Below are positions 1 through 7,980 of a stretch of DNA of 10,911 nucleotides, piece by piece. Numbering within the stretch: position 1 is the stretch's first letter; each line of letters opens with the position of its first letter. The stretch covers positions 1 through 10,911 of the forward strand of contig DRLF01000179.1 in NCBI GenBank assembly GCA_011051425.1. The letters run 5' to 3'. Under the pieces are notes generated by a model that was not told the DNA's origin, searched no databases, and saw nothing but the letters and a program-made list of their open reading frames with translations. The position numbers and the translations under genes are program-made. The stretch is from Thiolapillus brandeum (GTDB lineage Bacteria > Pseudomonadota > Gammaproteobacteria > Chromatiales > Chromatiaceae).

Positions 1-234
1 CTTCAGGGGGCTTTCCACGGCCTGGCCGATGGTGCTGCCTTCATTGGAGATATTACCGCTGTTCAGGGCGACGAAGCCGCCGATGAACCCTGTATCCGAG
101 TGATAGGTTTTCACGTTTTCGCACAGGTAGGCCACTCTTTCCTGCAGGTCGTCGACCGTGAATTCCGGTTTCAGGATGACACGGTTGACGGTGACGATAC
201 CGTCATGGGGGAAGTTTTCGATAAGTGCAGACAT
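1..234 (-). CDS. Unrecognised small protein, N-terminal 78 residues (partial, runs off left edge)
   Basis: An open frame starts at the ATG complementary to 232-234 and stays open to the window edge, giving 78 residues that begin MSALIENFPHDGIVTVNR. A good Shine-Dalgarno sequence (AGGAG, complement of about 241-245) lies just upstream, which supports both the start and a real gene. There is no signal peptide or membrane segment. The alternation of a short strand (GIVTVNRVIL), a helix (DDLQERVAYLCENV) and another strand (GFIGGFVAL) is compatible with a dimeric alpha-beta barrel such as the antibiotic-biosynthesis-monooxygenase fold, but I do not recognise the family and this is only a fold guess. 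It lies downstream of yaeQ on the same strand, separated by a 122-nt AT-rich gap, so it probably has its own promoter. The C-terminal part is outside the window. Confidence 0.75.
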   Translation of the reverse strand, partial: MSALIENFPHDGIVTVNRVILKPEFTVDDLQERVAYLCENVKTYHSDTGFIGGFVALNSGNISNEGSTIGQAVESPLK

Positions 235-356
235 TGTTCTCTCCTATTGTCATTAGTATATTTTGTGCATTCATAAAATGAGACAAAGGGAAAGAATATT
301 AGTTCATTATTAAAATCTAATATAATTTCTGGGGAAATGGTCAGGGGTGTGGTGAA
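235..356 (-). promoter_or_regulatory. AT-rich gap upstream of the partial gene, with a weak dyad
   Basis: This 122-nt non-coding gap is clearly more AT-rich than its flanks. It contains the inverted repeat ATATTAG (296-302) / CTAATAT (317-323) with a 14-nt spacer. This could be an operator or a weak hairpin after yaeQ. No T tract follows it, so I do not call it a terminator. A promoter for the downstream minus-strand gene is expected here, but I could not find a convincing -35/-10 pair on the minus strand. Confidence 0.3.
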
Positions 357-890
357 TCAGCCATGTGTCGTTATGTTGCTGCTGAGGGATAAATCCTTGC
401 TGTCGAGATACAGGACGCCGCCGGAAAGGGTAGCCTGCCATTCGAAGCGGCGGGGAAGGGTGGCAGCCAGGATTTCGACCAGTTCACTGTCCAGAGAGAC
501 TATGCGCCCGGAAAAATCGGGTAACTGACCATCATGCTGTCGTTTCCAGCGTTGCAGCAGGTGCTCATGGGTGACAAGGGACACTCTGGGCGTGTGCCGG
601 GCGGCTTTCTGCAGCCGATCGGGTGTGGGGGTGCCCACGTCGATCCAGTGCAGGATACGGTCATCGATGTCCCGAACGGCAACATCCGGTGCATTGCCCT
701 CGCTCAGTCCACCTTTGCGGAATGCCATGCCCGGTTCATATAAAAGGGTGTATGCGAGTAACCGCAATATCAGGCGTTCGGGTTTTTCAGAGGGGTGCTG
801 GGGCGTGGAGAATTCCAGACTTTCATAACGCTGGCTGTCCGTGTCGGCCAGCTGGATGTGTCCGTGATAGAGCTGGCTGCCCTGGGCCAT
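357..890 (-). CDS. yaeQ: YaeQ family protein (PD-(D/E)XK-like fold)
   Basis: The 177-residue product begins MAQGSQLYHGHIQLADTD and matches the YaeQ pattern: an N-terminal strand, the HPSEKPERLILRLLAYTL block (about residues 30-50), FRKGGLSEGNAPD (about 60-72), the ILHWIDVG strand and a C-terminal RRFEWQATLSGGVLYLDS segment. E. coli YaeQ is about 181 residues, so the gene looks complete. Known for the family: structures of YaeQ proteins show a variant of the PD-(D/E)XK nuclease core; an early link to RfaH suppression is disputed and the biological role is unclear. The frame stays open far upstream of this ATG, but there it overlaps ycgN in another frame. I chose the start at 888-890 because it forms TAATG with the ycgN stop and begins at the family's normal N-terminus. 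The one-base overlap implies translational coupling. Confidence 0.9.
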   Translation of the reverse strand: MAQGSQLYHGHIQLADTDSQRYESLEFSTPQHPSEKPERLILRLLAYTLLYEPGMAFRKGGLSEGNAPDVAVRDIDDRILHWIDVGTPTPDRLQKAARHTPRVSLVTHEHLLQRWKRQHDGQLPDFSGRIVSLDSELVEILAATLPRRFEWQATLSGGVLYLDSKDLSLSSNITTHG

Positions 891-1333
891 TATTTGATCC
901 AGTCGATGAGATGGCAGTCCAGCCGGTCCGCATCGTCTTCGCAAATGGTGCGACCGGTGATGCCGTTGCCCGAATCGAAGACCGTGTTGGGGTCGCCGGA
1001 TACCAGGGGATGCCATTCGGGCAGGGGTTTGTGCTCTGCCAGCAGGCGGTAGGCACAGGTGCTGGGGAGCCAGTAGGGATCTTCCAGTTCCTTGAGTGTG
1101 ATGGTGACACAATCGGATACCCTTGTTGACCGGTTGGTGTAATCGCTGCACTGGCTGGTTTCCAGGTCCAGCAGCCGGCAGTGGACGTTGGTGAAATAGA
1201 TTTCCCGTGTGTCCTCGTCTTCCAGACGGTGCAAACAGCATTTGGCGCAGCCGTCGCACAGGGCTTCCCACTCGTCTGATGTCATTTCAGCCAGTGATTT
1301 GTGTTTCCAGAATTCAGGGTTCAGGTCAGTCAT
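890..1333 (-). CDS. ycgN: YcgN, YkgJ/UPF0260 family cysteine-cluster protein
   Basis: This 147-residue cytoplasmic protein closely follows the E. coli YcgN pattern (about 153 residues). It begins with a FWKHKSLAEMTSDEWEALCDG block, then the cysteine cluster CDGCAKCC (C26, C29, C32, C33) and EDEDTREIYFTNVHCRLLD. More conserved cysteines are at C52, C62, C75 and C93, followed by LPSTCAYRLL and PEWHPLVSG. The cysteine layout is that of the YkgJ (CxxCxxCC) family, predicted to bind zinc or an iron-sulfur centre; the biochemical role is not established. Its stop TAA overlaps the yaeQ ATG, so the two are probably co-transcribed, ycgN first. No Shine-Dalgarno sequence precedes the ATG. A TAGAAT element lies only 8-13 bases upstream, so the mRNA may be leaderless. 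Confidence 0.92.
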   Translation of the reverse strand: MTDLNPEFWKHKSLAEMTSDEWEALCDGCAKCCLHRLEDEDTREIYFTNVHCRLLDLETSQCSDYTNRSTRVSDCVTITLKELEDPYWLPSTCAYRLLAEHKPLPEWHPLVSGDPNTVFDSGNGITGRTICEDDADRLDCHLIDWIK

Positions 1334-1340
1334 GGCCGGT

Positions 1341-1370
1341 ATTCTACCTGCATCCTACCCATAATCTACC
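1341..1370 (-). promoter_or_regulatory. Likely ycgN promoter with three 11-bp-phased GGTAG repeats
   Basis: On the minus strand a TAGAAT hexamer (complement of 1341-1346, 5 of 6 to TATAAT) sits just before the ycgN ATG, which would put the transcript start at or next to the ATG. The pentamer GGTAG (CTACC on plus, at 1344-1348, 1355-1359 and 1366-1370) occurs three times with exact 11-bp spacing, one helical turn. This is the spacing of direct-repeat sites bound by OmpR/PhoB-type regulators. No good -35 hexamer is visible, which would fit activator dependence. This is inference. Confidence 0.4.
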
Positions 1371-1375
1371 TATTG

Positions 1376-1384
1376 TTATGCACA
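1376..1384 (+). promoter_or_regulatory. Consensus DnaA box
   Basis: TTATGCACA matches the DnaA box consensus TTATNCACA at every position. It lies in the ycgN-murJ divergent gap, together with a second consensus box at 1566-1574. Confidence 0.4.
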
Positions 1385-1448
1385 AGCTGCGTCAGGCCGG
1401 AAAAATTTTGCATGTTTAGAGGTAACCCCGAAAGCAGGTTCTCATAAA

Positions 1449-1460
1449 AGTTAGCTAACT
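1449..1460. promoter_or_regulatory. 12-bp perfect palindrome
   Basis: AGTTAGCTAACT is perfectly self-complementary and lies in the middle of the ycgN-murJ divergent gap. It could be an operator for a small dimeric regulator. I do not recognise the site. Confidence 0.3.
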
Positions 1461-1483
1461 GTTTGTATTTCTGTGATTATCTG

Positions 1484-1508
1484 AAATTGACCGAAACTTG
1501 GTCAATTT
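1484..1508. promoter_or_regulatory. Inverted repeat with 9-bp arms (AAATTGACC / GGTCAATTT)
   Basis: The arms at 1484-1492 and 1500-1508 are perfectly complementary across a 7-nt spacer (GAAACTT). Arm centres are 16 bp apart, about 1.5 helical turns. No T tract follows on either strand, so an operator is more likely than an intrinsic terminator. The regulator is unknown. Confidence 0.4.
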
Positions 1509-1565
1509 GAACCGTTTTCCGCTATGGAAAGGGCTGGTCGTGATTTCCGCATCTTCTTCACAGAG

Positions 1566-1588
1566 TTATCCACAGCATTTGTGGAAAA
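1566..1588. promoter_or_regulatory. DnaA box facing a near-consensus box
   Basis: TTATCCACA (1566-1574) is a full-consensus DnaA box. Five bases later TGTGGAAAA (1580-1588) reads TTTTCCACA on the minus strand, one mismatch from the first box, so the pair forms an inverted arrangement. It lies about 50-70 bp upstream of the likely murJ -10 element, a position where DnaA could influence transcription. The link to DnaA is inference from sequence only. Confidence 0.4.
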
Positions 1589-1641
1589 CCCAGAGGAGGT
1601 TTTTCGGCGATGCCGGTGCGCTGTCATTGCGTCAGATGGGG

Positions 1642-1675
1642 TAGAATGCCGCATCCCGAACGATCCCATTTGGAG
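1642..1675 (+). promoter_or_regulatory. Likely murJ -10 element and ribosome binding site
   Basis: TAGAAT at 1642-1647 (5 of 6 to TATAAT) is a plausible -10, with CTGTCA (1621-1626, 4 of 6 to TTGACA) as a poorly spaced -35 candidate (15 bp). Transcription would start near 1654. GGAG at 1672-1675 lies 7 nt before the CTG at 1683 and decides the start proposed for murJ. Confidence 0.4.
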
Positions 1676-1682
1676 AACGGCC

Positions 1683-3230
1683 CTGGCTTCCCTGCTCAAA
1701 TCACTGACCACCGTGGGTGGCAACACCATGGTTTCCCGGGTGCTGGGTTTTGTGAGGGATCTGGTGCTGGCGCGGGTGTTCGGTGCCGATGCCGCCACGG
1801 ACGCCTTTTTCGTGGCCTTCAAGATCCCGAATTTCCTGCGGCGCCTGTTTGGGGAAGGTGCTTTCGCCACGGCTTTCGTTCCCGTGCTCATGGAATACAA
1901 GGAGCAGCGCTCCCATTCCGAACTGAAGGCGCTGGTCGATCATGTAGCAGGGACGCTGGGTCTGGTGCTGCTGATCGTTTCTTTCATCGGCGTGCTCGCC
2001 GCGCCGCTCATCGTTTCCCTGTTCGCCTTTGGCTGGGTACTCGATGGCGCGACGGAAAAGCTGGACCTGGCCGCCCAGATGCTCAGGCTCACTTTCCCCT
2101 ACCTGCTGTTCATTTCGCTGACGGCATTTGCCGGCGGCATACTCAATGCCCATAACCGCTTCGCTGTCCCTGCCTTCACGCCGGTCCTGCTCAACCTGTG
2201 CCTCATCGGCGCCGCCCTGTGGCTGGCCCCGCAGATGCAGCAGCCCGTGGTTGCCCTGGCCTGGGGTGTGCTCATCGCGGGTGTGGTGCAGTTCACCTTT
2301 CAGCTGCCCTTTCTGCACCAGCTGAAACTGTTGCCTGCTCCCCGCCCGGCGCCGCGGCATGAGGGGGTGGGACGGATCATGAAGCTGATGCTGCCTGCGT
2401 TGTTTGCGGTGTCCGTGGTGCAGATCAACCTGCTGCTGGATACGGTGCTGGCTTCTTTTCTGCAGACCGGCAGCATTTCCTGGCTGTACTATTCAGACCG
2501 GCTCATGGAATTCCCTCAGGGCGTGCTGGGTGTGGCGCTGGCCACCGTGATTCTTCCCAATCTGTCGAAGCGCCACGCGGCGGCGGACAGCAGGGCATTC
2601 AGTCATACGCTGGACTGGGGCCTGCGCACCACGCTGCTGCTGGGCGCGCCGGCAGCCGTGGGGCTGGCCGTGCTGGCCGGCCCCATGATTGCGACGCTGT
2701 TCCTTTCCGAGCGGTTCGATATGCGTGATGTGAGTATGGCCCGCCTGAGTCTCATGGCTTATTCAGTGGGATTGCTGGCCTTCATCCTGATCAAGGTGCT
2801 GGCGCCAGCCTACTATGCCCGGCAGGATACCAAAACGCCGGTAAAGATCGGGATCGTCGCCATGGTCGTGAACATGGTTTTCAATCTGGCGCTGATTTTT
2901 CCGCTGCAGCATGCCGGCCTGGCGCTGGCCACCAGTCTTTCGGCTTTTGTGAATGCCGGCCTGTTGTTCAGAGGTTTGCGCAAGCGCGATGTCTATCGTC
3001 CGGGGAAGGAATGGCCGGCTCTCTGGCTGAAGGTGGGACTAGCGGTGGCCGGTATGGCTGCCGTGCTGGTCTGGGGTATGCCGGCATTGCAGGCCTGGTC
3101 GGGAGTTGGTATCTGGATGCGCGCGTCCTGGCTGGGTGCCTGGATAGGGATCGGGGCGCTTGTCTATTTCCTGTTGCTGACGCTGCTGGGCATTCGCCCG
3201 CATCACTTTCGAAATACCGGAAGAGCATAA
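1683..3230 (+). CDS. murJ: MurJ lipid II flippase (MviN family)
   Basis: MurJ moves lipid II across the inner membrane for peptidoglycan synthesis; the family has 14 membrane helices. The product matches E. coli MurJ throughout: SLLKSLTTVGGNTMVSRVLGFVRD at the N-terminus, TDAFFVAFKIPNFLRRLF, then SWLYYSDRLMEFPQGVLGVALATVILP in the middle. The arginines known to matter in E. coli (R18, R24, R52, R270) all have counterparts (R19, R25, R53 and the R in YSDRLMEFP). The frame is open back to an ATG at 1524, but the extra 53 residues are unlike MurJ and cover DnaA boxes and the likely promoter. Starting at CTG 1683, with GGAG 7 nt upstream, gives 515 residues (E. coli 511) and aligns to the first residue. 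The CTG start is inference; ATG 1524, GTG 1581 and ATG 1728 are alternatives. It is first in the operon leading to ribF, ileS and lspA. Confidence 0.93.
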   Translation: MASLLKSLTTVGGNTMVSRVLGFVRDLVLARVFGADAATDAFFVAFKIPNFLRRLFGEGAFATAFVPVLMEYKEQRSHSELKALVDHVAGTLGLVLLIVSFIGVLAAPLIVSLFAFGWVLDGATEKLDLAAQMLRLTFPYLLFISLTAFAGGILNAHNRFAVPAFTPVLLNLCLIGAALWLAPQMQQPVVALAWGVLIAGVVQFTFQLPFLHQLKLLPAPRPAPRHEGVGRIMKLMLPALFAVSVVQINLLLDTVLASFLQTGSISWLYYSDRLMEFPQGVLGVALATVILPNLSKRHAAADSRAFSHTLDWGLRTTLLLGAPAAVGLAVLAGPMIATLFLSERFDMRDVSMARLSLMAYSVGLLAFILIKVLAPAYYARQDTKTPVKIGIVAMVVNMVFNLALIFPLQHAGLALATSLSAFVNAGLLFRGLRKRDVYRPGKEWPALWLKVGLAVAGMAAVLVWGMPALQAWSGVGIWMRASWLGAWIGIGALVYFLLLTLLGIRPHHFRNTGRA

Positions 3231-3289
3231 TTGTTCAAATCATTGTAAAATAATGGGTTCGGAAGTCATTGGTTCCAGCGGTGTAATCT

Positions 3290-4204
3290 ATGTCATTGGC
3301 GAGGTTAGGGTTTCTTGTGGGACTTGCTGTCCTGCTGTGCGGTGCTGATGCCGGCGCGGCGCCTGGTGCGGTTGCCCAGGCAACAGACAGAAACATTCTG
3401 CTGATGAAAAACGGCGGTGTGATACTGGCGCATACCGGCCAGTACGACAAGGAGTTTCCGGTAAATGCCATGATCGAGGGCAATCTGCTCAACTACTGGG
3501 CCAGTGGCAAGCCTGGTCCCAAAGGCTGGACGCCGCAGAGTTTCGTGATCGAGCTGGACAGGGAGTACGAGCTGAGCCGGCTGGCAGTGGACAACCGGGA
3601 AATCGATGAGAAGGCCTATCCGGGGGTTTCTGCACGCAAGCTCCGTTTCTCTGCTTCAACCGAATCATCACAATCAGGCTGGCAGCCAGTCTCCTTGATG
3701 GAGGCGGCCCAGTTTGGACGCAAGGAAGAAATTCTCGACAAGCCGGTAAGAGCGCGCTGGCTGAAGATCGAGATCCTGTCCAACTATGGCAACAAGAGTT
3801 ACACGGAAATCAATGAGCTGGAGGCCTATGGAAAGCCGGTGGGTGATGAACCGCACTACATCGATCCCAACGGGGTATACCGGACCAACTACCAGTTACT
3901 GAAACTGCAGGTTGACGGCAGCAGGGTGACCGGTTGCTATGAACTGGACAAGGGCTACGTCCATGGAACGACCAACGGACGTGTGTTCGATATTGAATGG
4001 ATCGAGCACAAAGGGGAGGAACGCGGCCGGGCGCTGCTGGTTTTGTCCTCAGGGGGGTTTCTCAATGGTCTGTGGTATCACGAAGGCATCATGAAAGGCC
4101 CCTGGTTTGGCAACAAGCTGCAAGGGCAACATACTATTGACTGTGATCCGGTTTCCGCTGCCATAGGTGTAGGCTTCAAAGCTGACACCATCGTTCATCA
4201 GTAA
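3290..4204 (+). CDS. Secreted protein with F5/8C (discoidin)-like domain, function unknown
   Basis: This 304-residue protein starts with a signal peptide (hydrophobic core LGFLVGLAVLLCGADAGAA, likely cut near residue 24). The cysteine lacks a proper lipobox, so a soluble periplasmic or exported protein is likelier than a lipoprotein. Residues about 58-181 resemble a discoidin/CBM32 galactose-binding-like domain: NAMIEGNLLNYWAS, PQSFVIELDREYELSRLAVD, PVRARWLKIEILSNYG and EINELEAYG. Residues about 190-304 are glycine- and aromatic-rich and probably all-beta, with motifs such as GVYRTNYQLLKLQ and GFLNGLWYHEG; I do not recognise this domain. Two cysteines (GCYELD and IDCDP) could form a disulfide. 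The gene lies 59 nt after murJ and its stop is one base before the ribF ATG, so it belongs to the operon. No clear Shine-Dalgarno sequence precedes the ATG. Binding of glycan or cell-wall material is a guess from the fold and neighbours. Confidence 0.85.
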   Translation: MSLARLGFLVGLAVLLCGADAGAAPGAVAQATDRNILLMKNGGVILAHTGQYDKEFPVNAMIEGNLLNYWASGKPGPKGWTPQSFVIELDREYELSRLAVDNREIDEKAYPGVSARKLRFSASTESSQSGWQPVSLMEAAQFGRKEEILDKPVRARWLKIEILSNYGNKSYTEINELEAYGKPVGDEPHYIDPNGVYRTNYQLLKLQVDGSRVTGCYELDKGYVHGTTNGRVFDIEWIEHKGEERGRALLVLSSGGFLNGLWYHEGIMKGPWFGNKLQGQHTIDCDPVSAAIGVGFKADTIVHQ

Positions 4205-4205
4205 C

Positions 4206-5135
4206 ATGCAACTCGTACGCGGCCAGCACAATTTGCGTGCCAGTCATCGCGGCTGTGCCGCGACCATCGGCAATTTTGATGGTGTGCACCTGGGGCATCA
4301 GGCTGTTTTCAATGCACTGCGGGAAAAGGCGCAGCAACTGGGATTGCCTTCGACGGTTATTCTTTTCGAACCCCAGCCCATGGAGTTCTTTCAGCCCCGC
4401 ATGGCGCCACCGCGCCTGACGCGCCTGCGTGAAAAGCTCATCCATATCCGCAGTTGCGGTATCGATCGTGTGGTGCTGCTCGAATTCAATGTGCACCTGG
4501 CTGAGCTGACTGCCGAGGAATTCGTGCAGCAGGTGCTTCTGGACGGTATGGGTATCCGGCACTTGTATGTGGGCGATGATTTTCGCTTTGGCAAGGAACG
4601 CAAGGGCGATTTCGCGCTGTTGCAGAAGATCGGCGCCGCACAGGGTTTCAGCGTGCAGAGCATGGATACGGTCTGTCATGATGATTGCCGCATCAGCAGC
4701 ACCCGCATTCGTGAAGCGCTGGCCGAGGGTGACTTCGCCACGGCAGAACACTGCCTGGGGCGGCCTTACCAGATCTGCGGGCGGGTAGGGCACGGTAACC
4801 AGCGGGGACGCACCATCGGTTTTCCCACGCTGAATGTAAACCTGCATCGGCGGGTCAGTCCCGTAAAAGGTGTGTTTGCGGTCAGGGTCCAGGGGTTGGC
4901 GGAAAAGGATCTTCCCGGCGTCGCCAATGTGGGTACGCGTCCTACGGTCGATGGAGAAGGCCGGCCTCTGCTGGAGGTGCACCTGTTCGATTTTGATGCC
5001 CGGGTTTATGGCGCCCAGGTCGGCGTGACCTTTGTCCAGAGGATACGGGACGAGAAAAAGTTTTCTTCTTTCGACGAGTTGCAGCAGCAGATCCTGCTGG
5101 ACGCATCGCGTGCGCGAAAGATACTTGCTATCTGA
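4206..5135 (+). CDS. ribF: Bifunctional riboflavin kinase / FAD synthetase
   Basis: RibF phosphorylates riboflavin to FMN and adenylates FMN to FAD in the cytoplasm. The 309-residue length matches E. coli RibF (313). The N-terminal FAD-synthetase half shows the nucleotidyltransferase motif [10 protein letters not shown] (H28 and H31), [22 protein letters not shown], and [10 protein letters not shown] (about 163-172). The C-terminal flavokinase half shows [19 protein letters not shown] (GFPTLN at 205-210), [18 protein letters not shown] and the acidic [14 protein letters not shown] strand. No key residue looks lost. Its ATG is one base after the stop of the discoidin-domain gene and 28 nt separate it from ileS, so translation is probably coupled and transcription shared. 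ribF-ileS-lspA is the classic gammaproteobacterial order. Confidence 0.97.
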   Translation: MQLVRGQHNLRASHRGCAATIGNFDGVHLGHQAVFNALREKAQQLGLPSTVILFEPQPMEFFQPRMAPPRLTRLREKLIHIRSCGIDRVVLLEFNVHLAELTAEEFVQQVLLDGMGIRHLYVGDDFRFGKERKGDFALLQKIGAAQGFSVQSMDTVCHDDCRISSTRIREALAEGDFATAEHCLGRPYQICGRVGHGNQRGRTIGFPTLNVNLHRRVSPVKGVFAVRVQGLAEKDLPGVANVGTRPTVDGEGRPLLEVHLFDFDARVYGAQVGVTFVQRIRDEKKFSSFDELQQQILLDASRARKILAI

Positions 5136-5163
5136 ACTTCAACCACACAGGAATAACAAGTCC

Positions 5164-7980
5164 GTGAGCGAATACAAGGACACACTGAATCTTCCAAAAA
5201 CCGATTTTCCCATGCGCGGCAATCTCGCCCAGCGCGAGCCGCAGATGCTCAAGGAATGGGAATCGCAGAACCTCTACCAGAAGATCCGCGACATCTCTGC
5301 CGGACGGGAAAAATCCGTGCTGCATGACGGTCCTCCCTATGCAAACGGTAGTATTCATATCGGCCATGCGGTAAACAAGATTCTCAAGGACATCATCAAC
5401 AAGAGCCGCACCCTGGATGGCTTCGATGCGCCCTATGTGCCCGGCTGGGATTGCCATGGCCTGCCCATCGAACTGCAGGTGGAGAAGAAGGTGGGCAAGC
5501 CGGGCCGCAAGGTCAGTGCCGCCGAGTTCCGCAAAGCCTGCCGCGCCTATGCGCAGAAACAGATCGAGGGTCAGCGGGAGGATTTCAAACGCCTGGGGGT
5601 GCTGGGTGACTGGGAAAATCCCTATCTGACCATGAACTACCAGCAGGAGGCGGACATCATCCGCTCCCTGGGACGTATCGTGGAAGCCGGTCATGTGCAC
5701 AAGGGCTCCAAGCCCGTGAACTGGTGTACCGACTGCGGTTCCGCCCTGGCCGAGGCCGAGGTGGACTACATGGATAAGACCTCCCTGGCCATCGACGTGG
5801 CTTTCGAGGTGCTGGACGATGAAGCCGCCATGTACCGCTGTCACTCCGTACCCGGTGATCACGGTCATGGCCCCCTGAATGTTGTCATCTGGACCACCAC
5901 TCCCTGGACTTTGCCCGCCAACCAGGCCGTGGCCCTGAATCCCGAGCTGGATTATGCCGTGGTGCAGGCTGGCGAGCGCCGCTTCCTGGTGGCCGAAGGC
6001 CTGATGAAGGAAGCACTGGCCCGCTGGAACCTGAACGACTACCGGGTCATCGGCTACGGCAAGGGTGATGCCTTCGAAGGACTGATGCTGAAACATCCTT
6101 TCTATGACCGGGAAGTGCCCATCATCCTGGGCGATCATGTCACCCTGGATGCGGGAACCGGCGCCGTGCATACCGCTCCCGGTCACGGCCTGGAAGATTA
6201 CATCGTTGGTCAGAAATACCACCTGAAAGTGGACAACCCGGTGCTGGGAAACGGTTGCTTCAACGAAGACACGCCCCTGTTCGCCGGCGAGCATGTGTTC
6301 TCCGCCAACGACAAGGTCATCGACGTGCTCAAGGCCCACAATGCCCTGCTGCACGAAGAACGCCTGACCCACAGCTATCCCCACTGCTGGCGCCACAAGA
6401 CCCCCATCATCTTCCGCGCCACTCCCCAGTGGTTCATCAGCATGGAGCAGAATGGCCTGCGCGAGGCGGCCCTGAAGGAGGTCGACAATGTGGAATGGCT
6501 GCCGGAGTGGGGCCGGGAACGCATCCGCGGCATGGTGGAAAACCGGCCTGACTGGTGTATCTCCCGCCAGCGCACCTGGGGCGTGCCCATCACCCTGTTT
6601 GTCCATCAGAAGACCGGCAAGATGCATCCCGACAGCGCTGCGCTTTTCGAAAAGGTGGCGCAGAAAGTGGAGCAGGAAGGCATCGAAGCCTGGTTCCAGC
6701 TGCAGCCTGCGGACATTCTCGGTGACGAAGCCGGTGAATACGAAAAGGTAACTGATACCCTGGATGTGTGGTTCGACTCCGGCGTGACCCATGCCTGTGT
6801 CCTGGACCGCCGCCCGGAGCTTCACCGCCCGGCGGAGCTGTACCTGGAAGGCTCTGATCAGCATCGTGGCTGGTTCCAGTCCTCCCTGCTCACTTCCGTG
6901 GGCATGACGGGCAAGGCGCCCTACAAGGCCTGCCTCACCCATGGCTTTACCGTGGATGCCCAAGGCAAGAAAATGTCCAAGTCTCTGGGCAATGTCATTC
7001 AGCCCCAGAAAGTCACCAAGAACCTGGGGGCGGACATCATTCGCCTGTGGGTGGCGGCTACCGATTACCGGGCGGAGATGAGCGTCTCCGACGAGATTCT
7101 CAAACGCACGGCGGACGCCTACCGGCGCATCCGCAACACCACCCGTTTCCTGCTCGCCAACCTGTTCGATTTTGATCCCGCGCACAATGCCGTGGCCGTG
7201 GACGATATGGTGGAACTGGACCGCTGGGCAGTGGCCCGCGCCCAGGAACTGCAAAAAGAGATCGAAGCGGCCTACCGCGACTACAACTTCCATCTCATCT
7301 ACCAGAAGATCCTGCAGTTCTGCGTCGTGGACATGGGAGGCTTCTACCTGGACGTCATCAAGGACCGCCAGTACACTACTAAGACCGACAGCCTGCCGCG
7401 CCGTTCCTGCCAGACGGCCATCCATCATATCACCGAGGCCATGGTACGCTGGCTGGCGCCCATACTCAGCTTCACCGCCCACGAGGCCTGGCTGCATGTT
7501 CCCGGTGAACGCAGCGAATCCGTGTTTCTGGAGACCTGGTATGACGGCCTGTTCGGCCTGGAAGGCAAGGGCGAACTGGACGAAGCCGACTGGCAGCGTA
7601 TTCTCGAAGCCCGCAGCGCGGTCAGCCAGCAGCTCGAAGGCATGCGCAAGGCGGGTGACATCGGTTCATCCCTGGACGCCGAGGTCATCCTGTATTGCGA
7701 TGGTGAGCTGTACGATTCCCTGGCAAAACTGGGAGATGAGCTGCGCTTCGTGCTCATCACTTCCTATGCCGGACTCCAGCACCTGTCACAACGCAGCGCC
7801 AATGCCGTGGACAGCGAACTCGATGGCCTGGCCATCGAAGCTGTGGCCAGTAAGCATCCCAAATGCGTGCGCTGCTGGCATCACCGGGAAGAGGTGGGCA
7901 GCCATCCCAATCACCCGGAACTGTGTGGCCGTTGCGTGGAGAATGTCGAAGGCGAGGGTGAAGTGCGCCATTATGGCTGA
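5164..7980 (+). CDS. ileS: Isoleucyl-tRNA synthetase, bacterial zinc type
   Basis: IleS attaches isoleucine to tRNA-Ile and edits mischarged valine. The 938-residue product has the same length as E. coli IleS. It shows the class I HIGH motif (H65-H68 in [16 protein letters not shown]), the CP1 editing domain with [11 protein letters not shown] and [10 protein letters not shown] (D345 in the editing pocket), [14 protein letters not shown] at 603-607, and a C-terminal zinc site with C901, C904, C921 and C924, the same numbering as in E. coli. The frame extends upstream into ribF, but GTG 5164 is the proper start: it gives [20 protein letters not shown], the family N-terminus, with AGGA 11 nt before it. 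The eukaryote-like, mupirocin-resistant form differs in this region, so ordinary mupirocin-sensitive type is expected. The stop overlaps the lspA start by 8 nt. Confidence 0.98.
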   Translation: MSEYKDTLNLPKTDFPMRGNLAQREPQMLKEWESQNLYQKIRDISAGREKSVLHDGPPYANGSIHIGHAVNKILKDIINKSRTLDGFDAPYVPGWDCHGLPIELQVEKKVGKPGRKVSAAEFRKACRAYAQKQIEGQREDFKRLGVLGDWENPYLTMNYQQEADIIRSLGRIVEAGHVHKGSKPVNWCTDCGSALAEAEVDYMDKTSLAIDVAFEVLDDEAAMYRCHSVPGDHGHGPLNVVIWTTTPWTLPANQAVALNPELDYAVVQAGERRFLVAEGLMKEALARWNLNDYRVIGYGKGDAFEGLMLKHPFYDREVPIILGDHVTLDAGTGAVHTAPGHGLEDYIVGQKYHLKVDNPVLGNGCFNEDTPLFAGEHVFSANDKVIDVLKAHNALLHEERLTHSYPHCWRHKTPIIFRATPQWFISMEQNGLREAALKEVDNVEWLPEWGRERIRGMVENRPDWCISRQRTWGVPITLFVHQKTGKMHPDSAALFEKVAQKVEQEGIEAWFQLQPADILGDEAGEYEKVTDTLDVWFDSGVTHACVLDRRPELHRPAELYLEGSDQHRGWFQSSLLTSVGMTGKAPYKACLTHGFTVDAQGKKMSKSLGNVIQPQKVTKNLGADIIRLWVAATDYRAEMSVSDEILKRTADAYRRIRNTTRFLLANLFDFDPAHNAVAVDDMVELDRWAVARAQELQKEIEAAYRDYNFHLIYQKILQFCVVDMGGFYLDVIKDRQYTTKTDSLPRRSCQTAIHHITEAMVRWLAPILSFTAHEAWLHVPGERSESVFLETWYDGLFGLEGKGELDEADWQRILEARSAVSQQLEGMRKAGDIGSSLDAEVILYCDGELYDSLAKLGDELRFVLITSYAGLQHLSQRSANAVDSELDGLAIEAVASKHPKCVRCWHHREEVGSHPNHPELCGRCVENVEGEGEVRHYG

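Noticed and set aside
321..326. Perfect TATAAT on the plus strand
   Set aside because: No plus-strand gene follows; the region downstream is yaeQ on the minus strand. It is probably chance in AT-rich DNA.
891..1271. Upstream extension of the yaeQ frame to a 304-residue protein
   Set aside because: The extra 127 residues overlap ycgN in another frame and resemble no family; yaeQ begins naturally at 890.
1524..1682. N-terminal extension of MurJ from ATG 1524
   Set aside because: No Shine-Dalgarno sequence, not MurJ-like, and covers DnaA boxes and the likely promoter.
5128..7497. 789-residue open frame antisense to ileS
   Set aside because: It is the mirror of a GC-rich, strongly biased ileS reading frame, with low-complexity Gly/His/Val-rich sequence, no family resemblance and no start signals.
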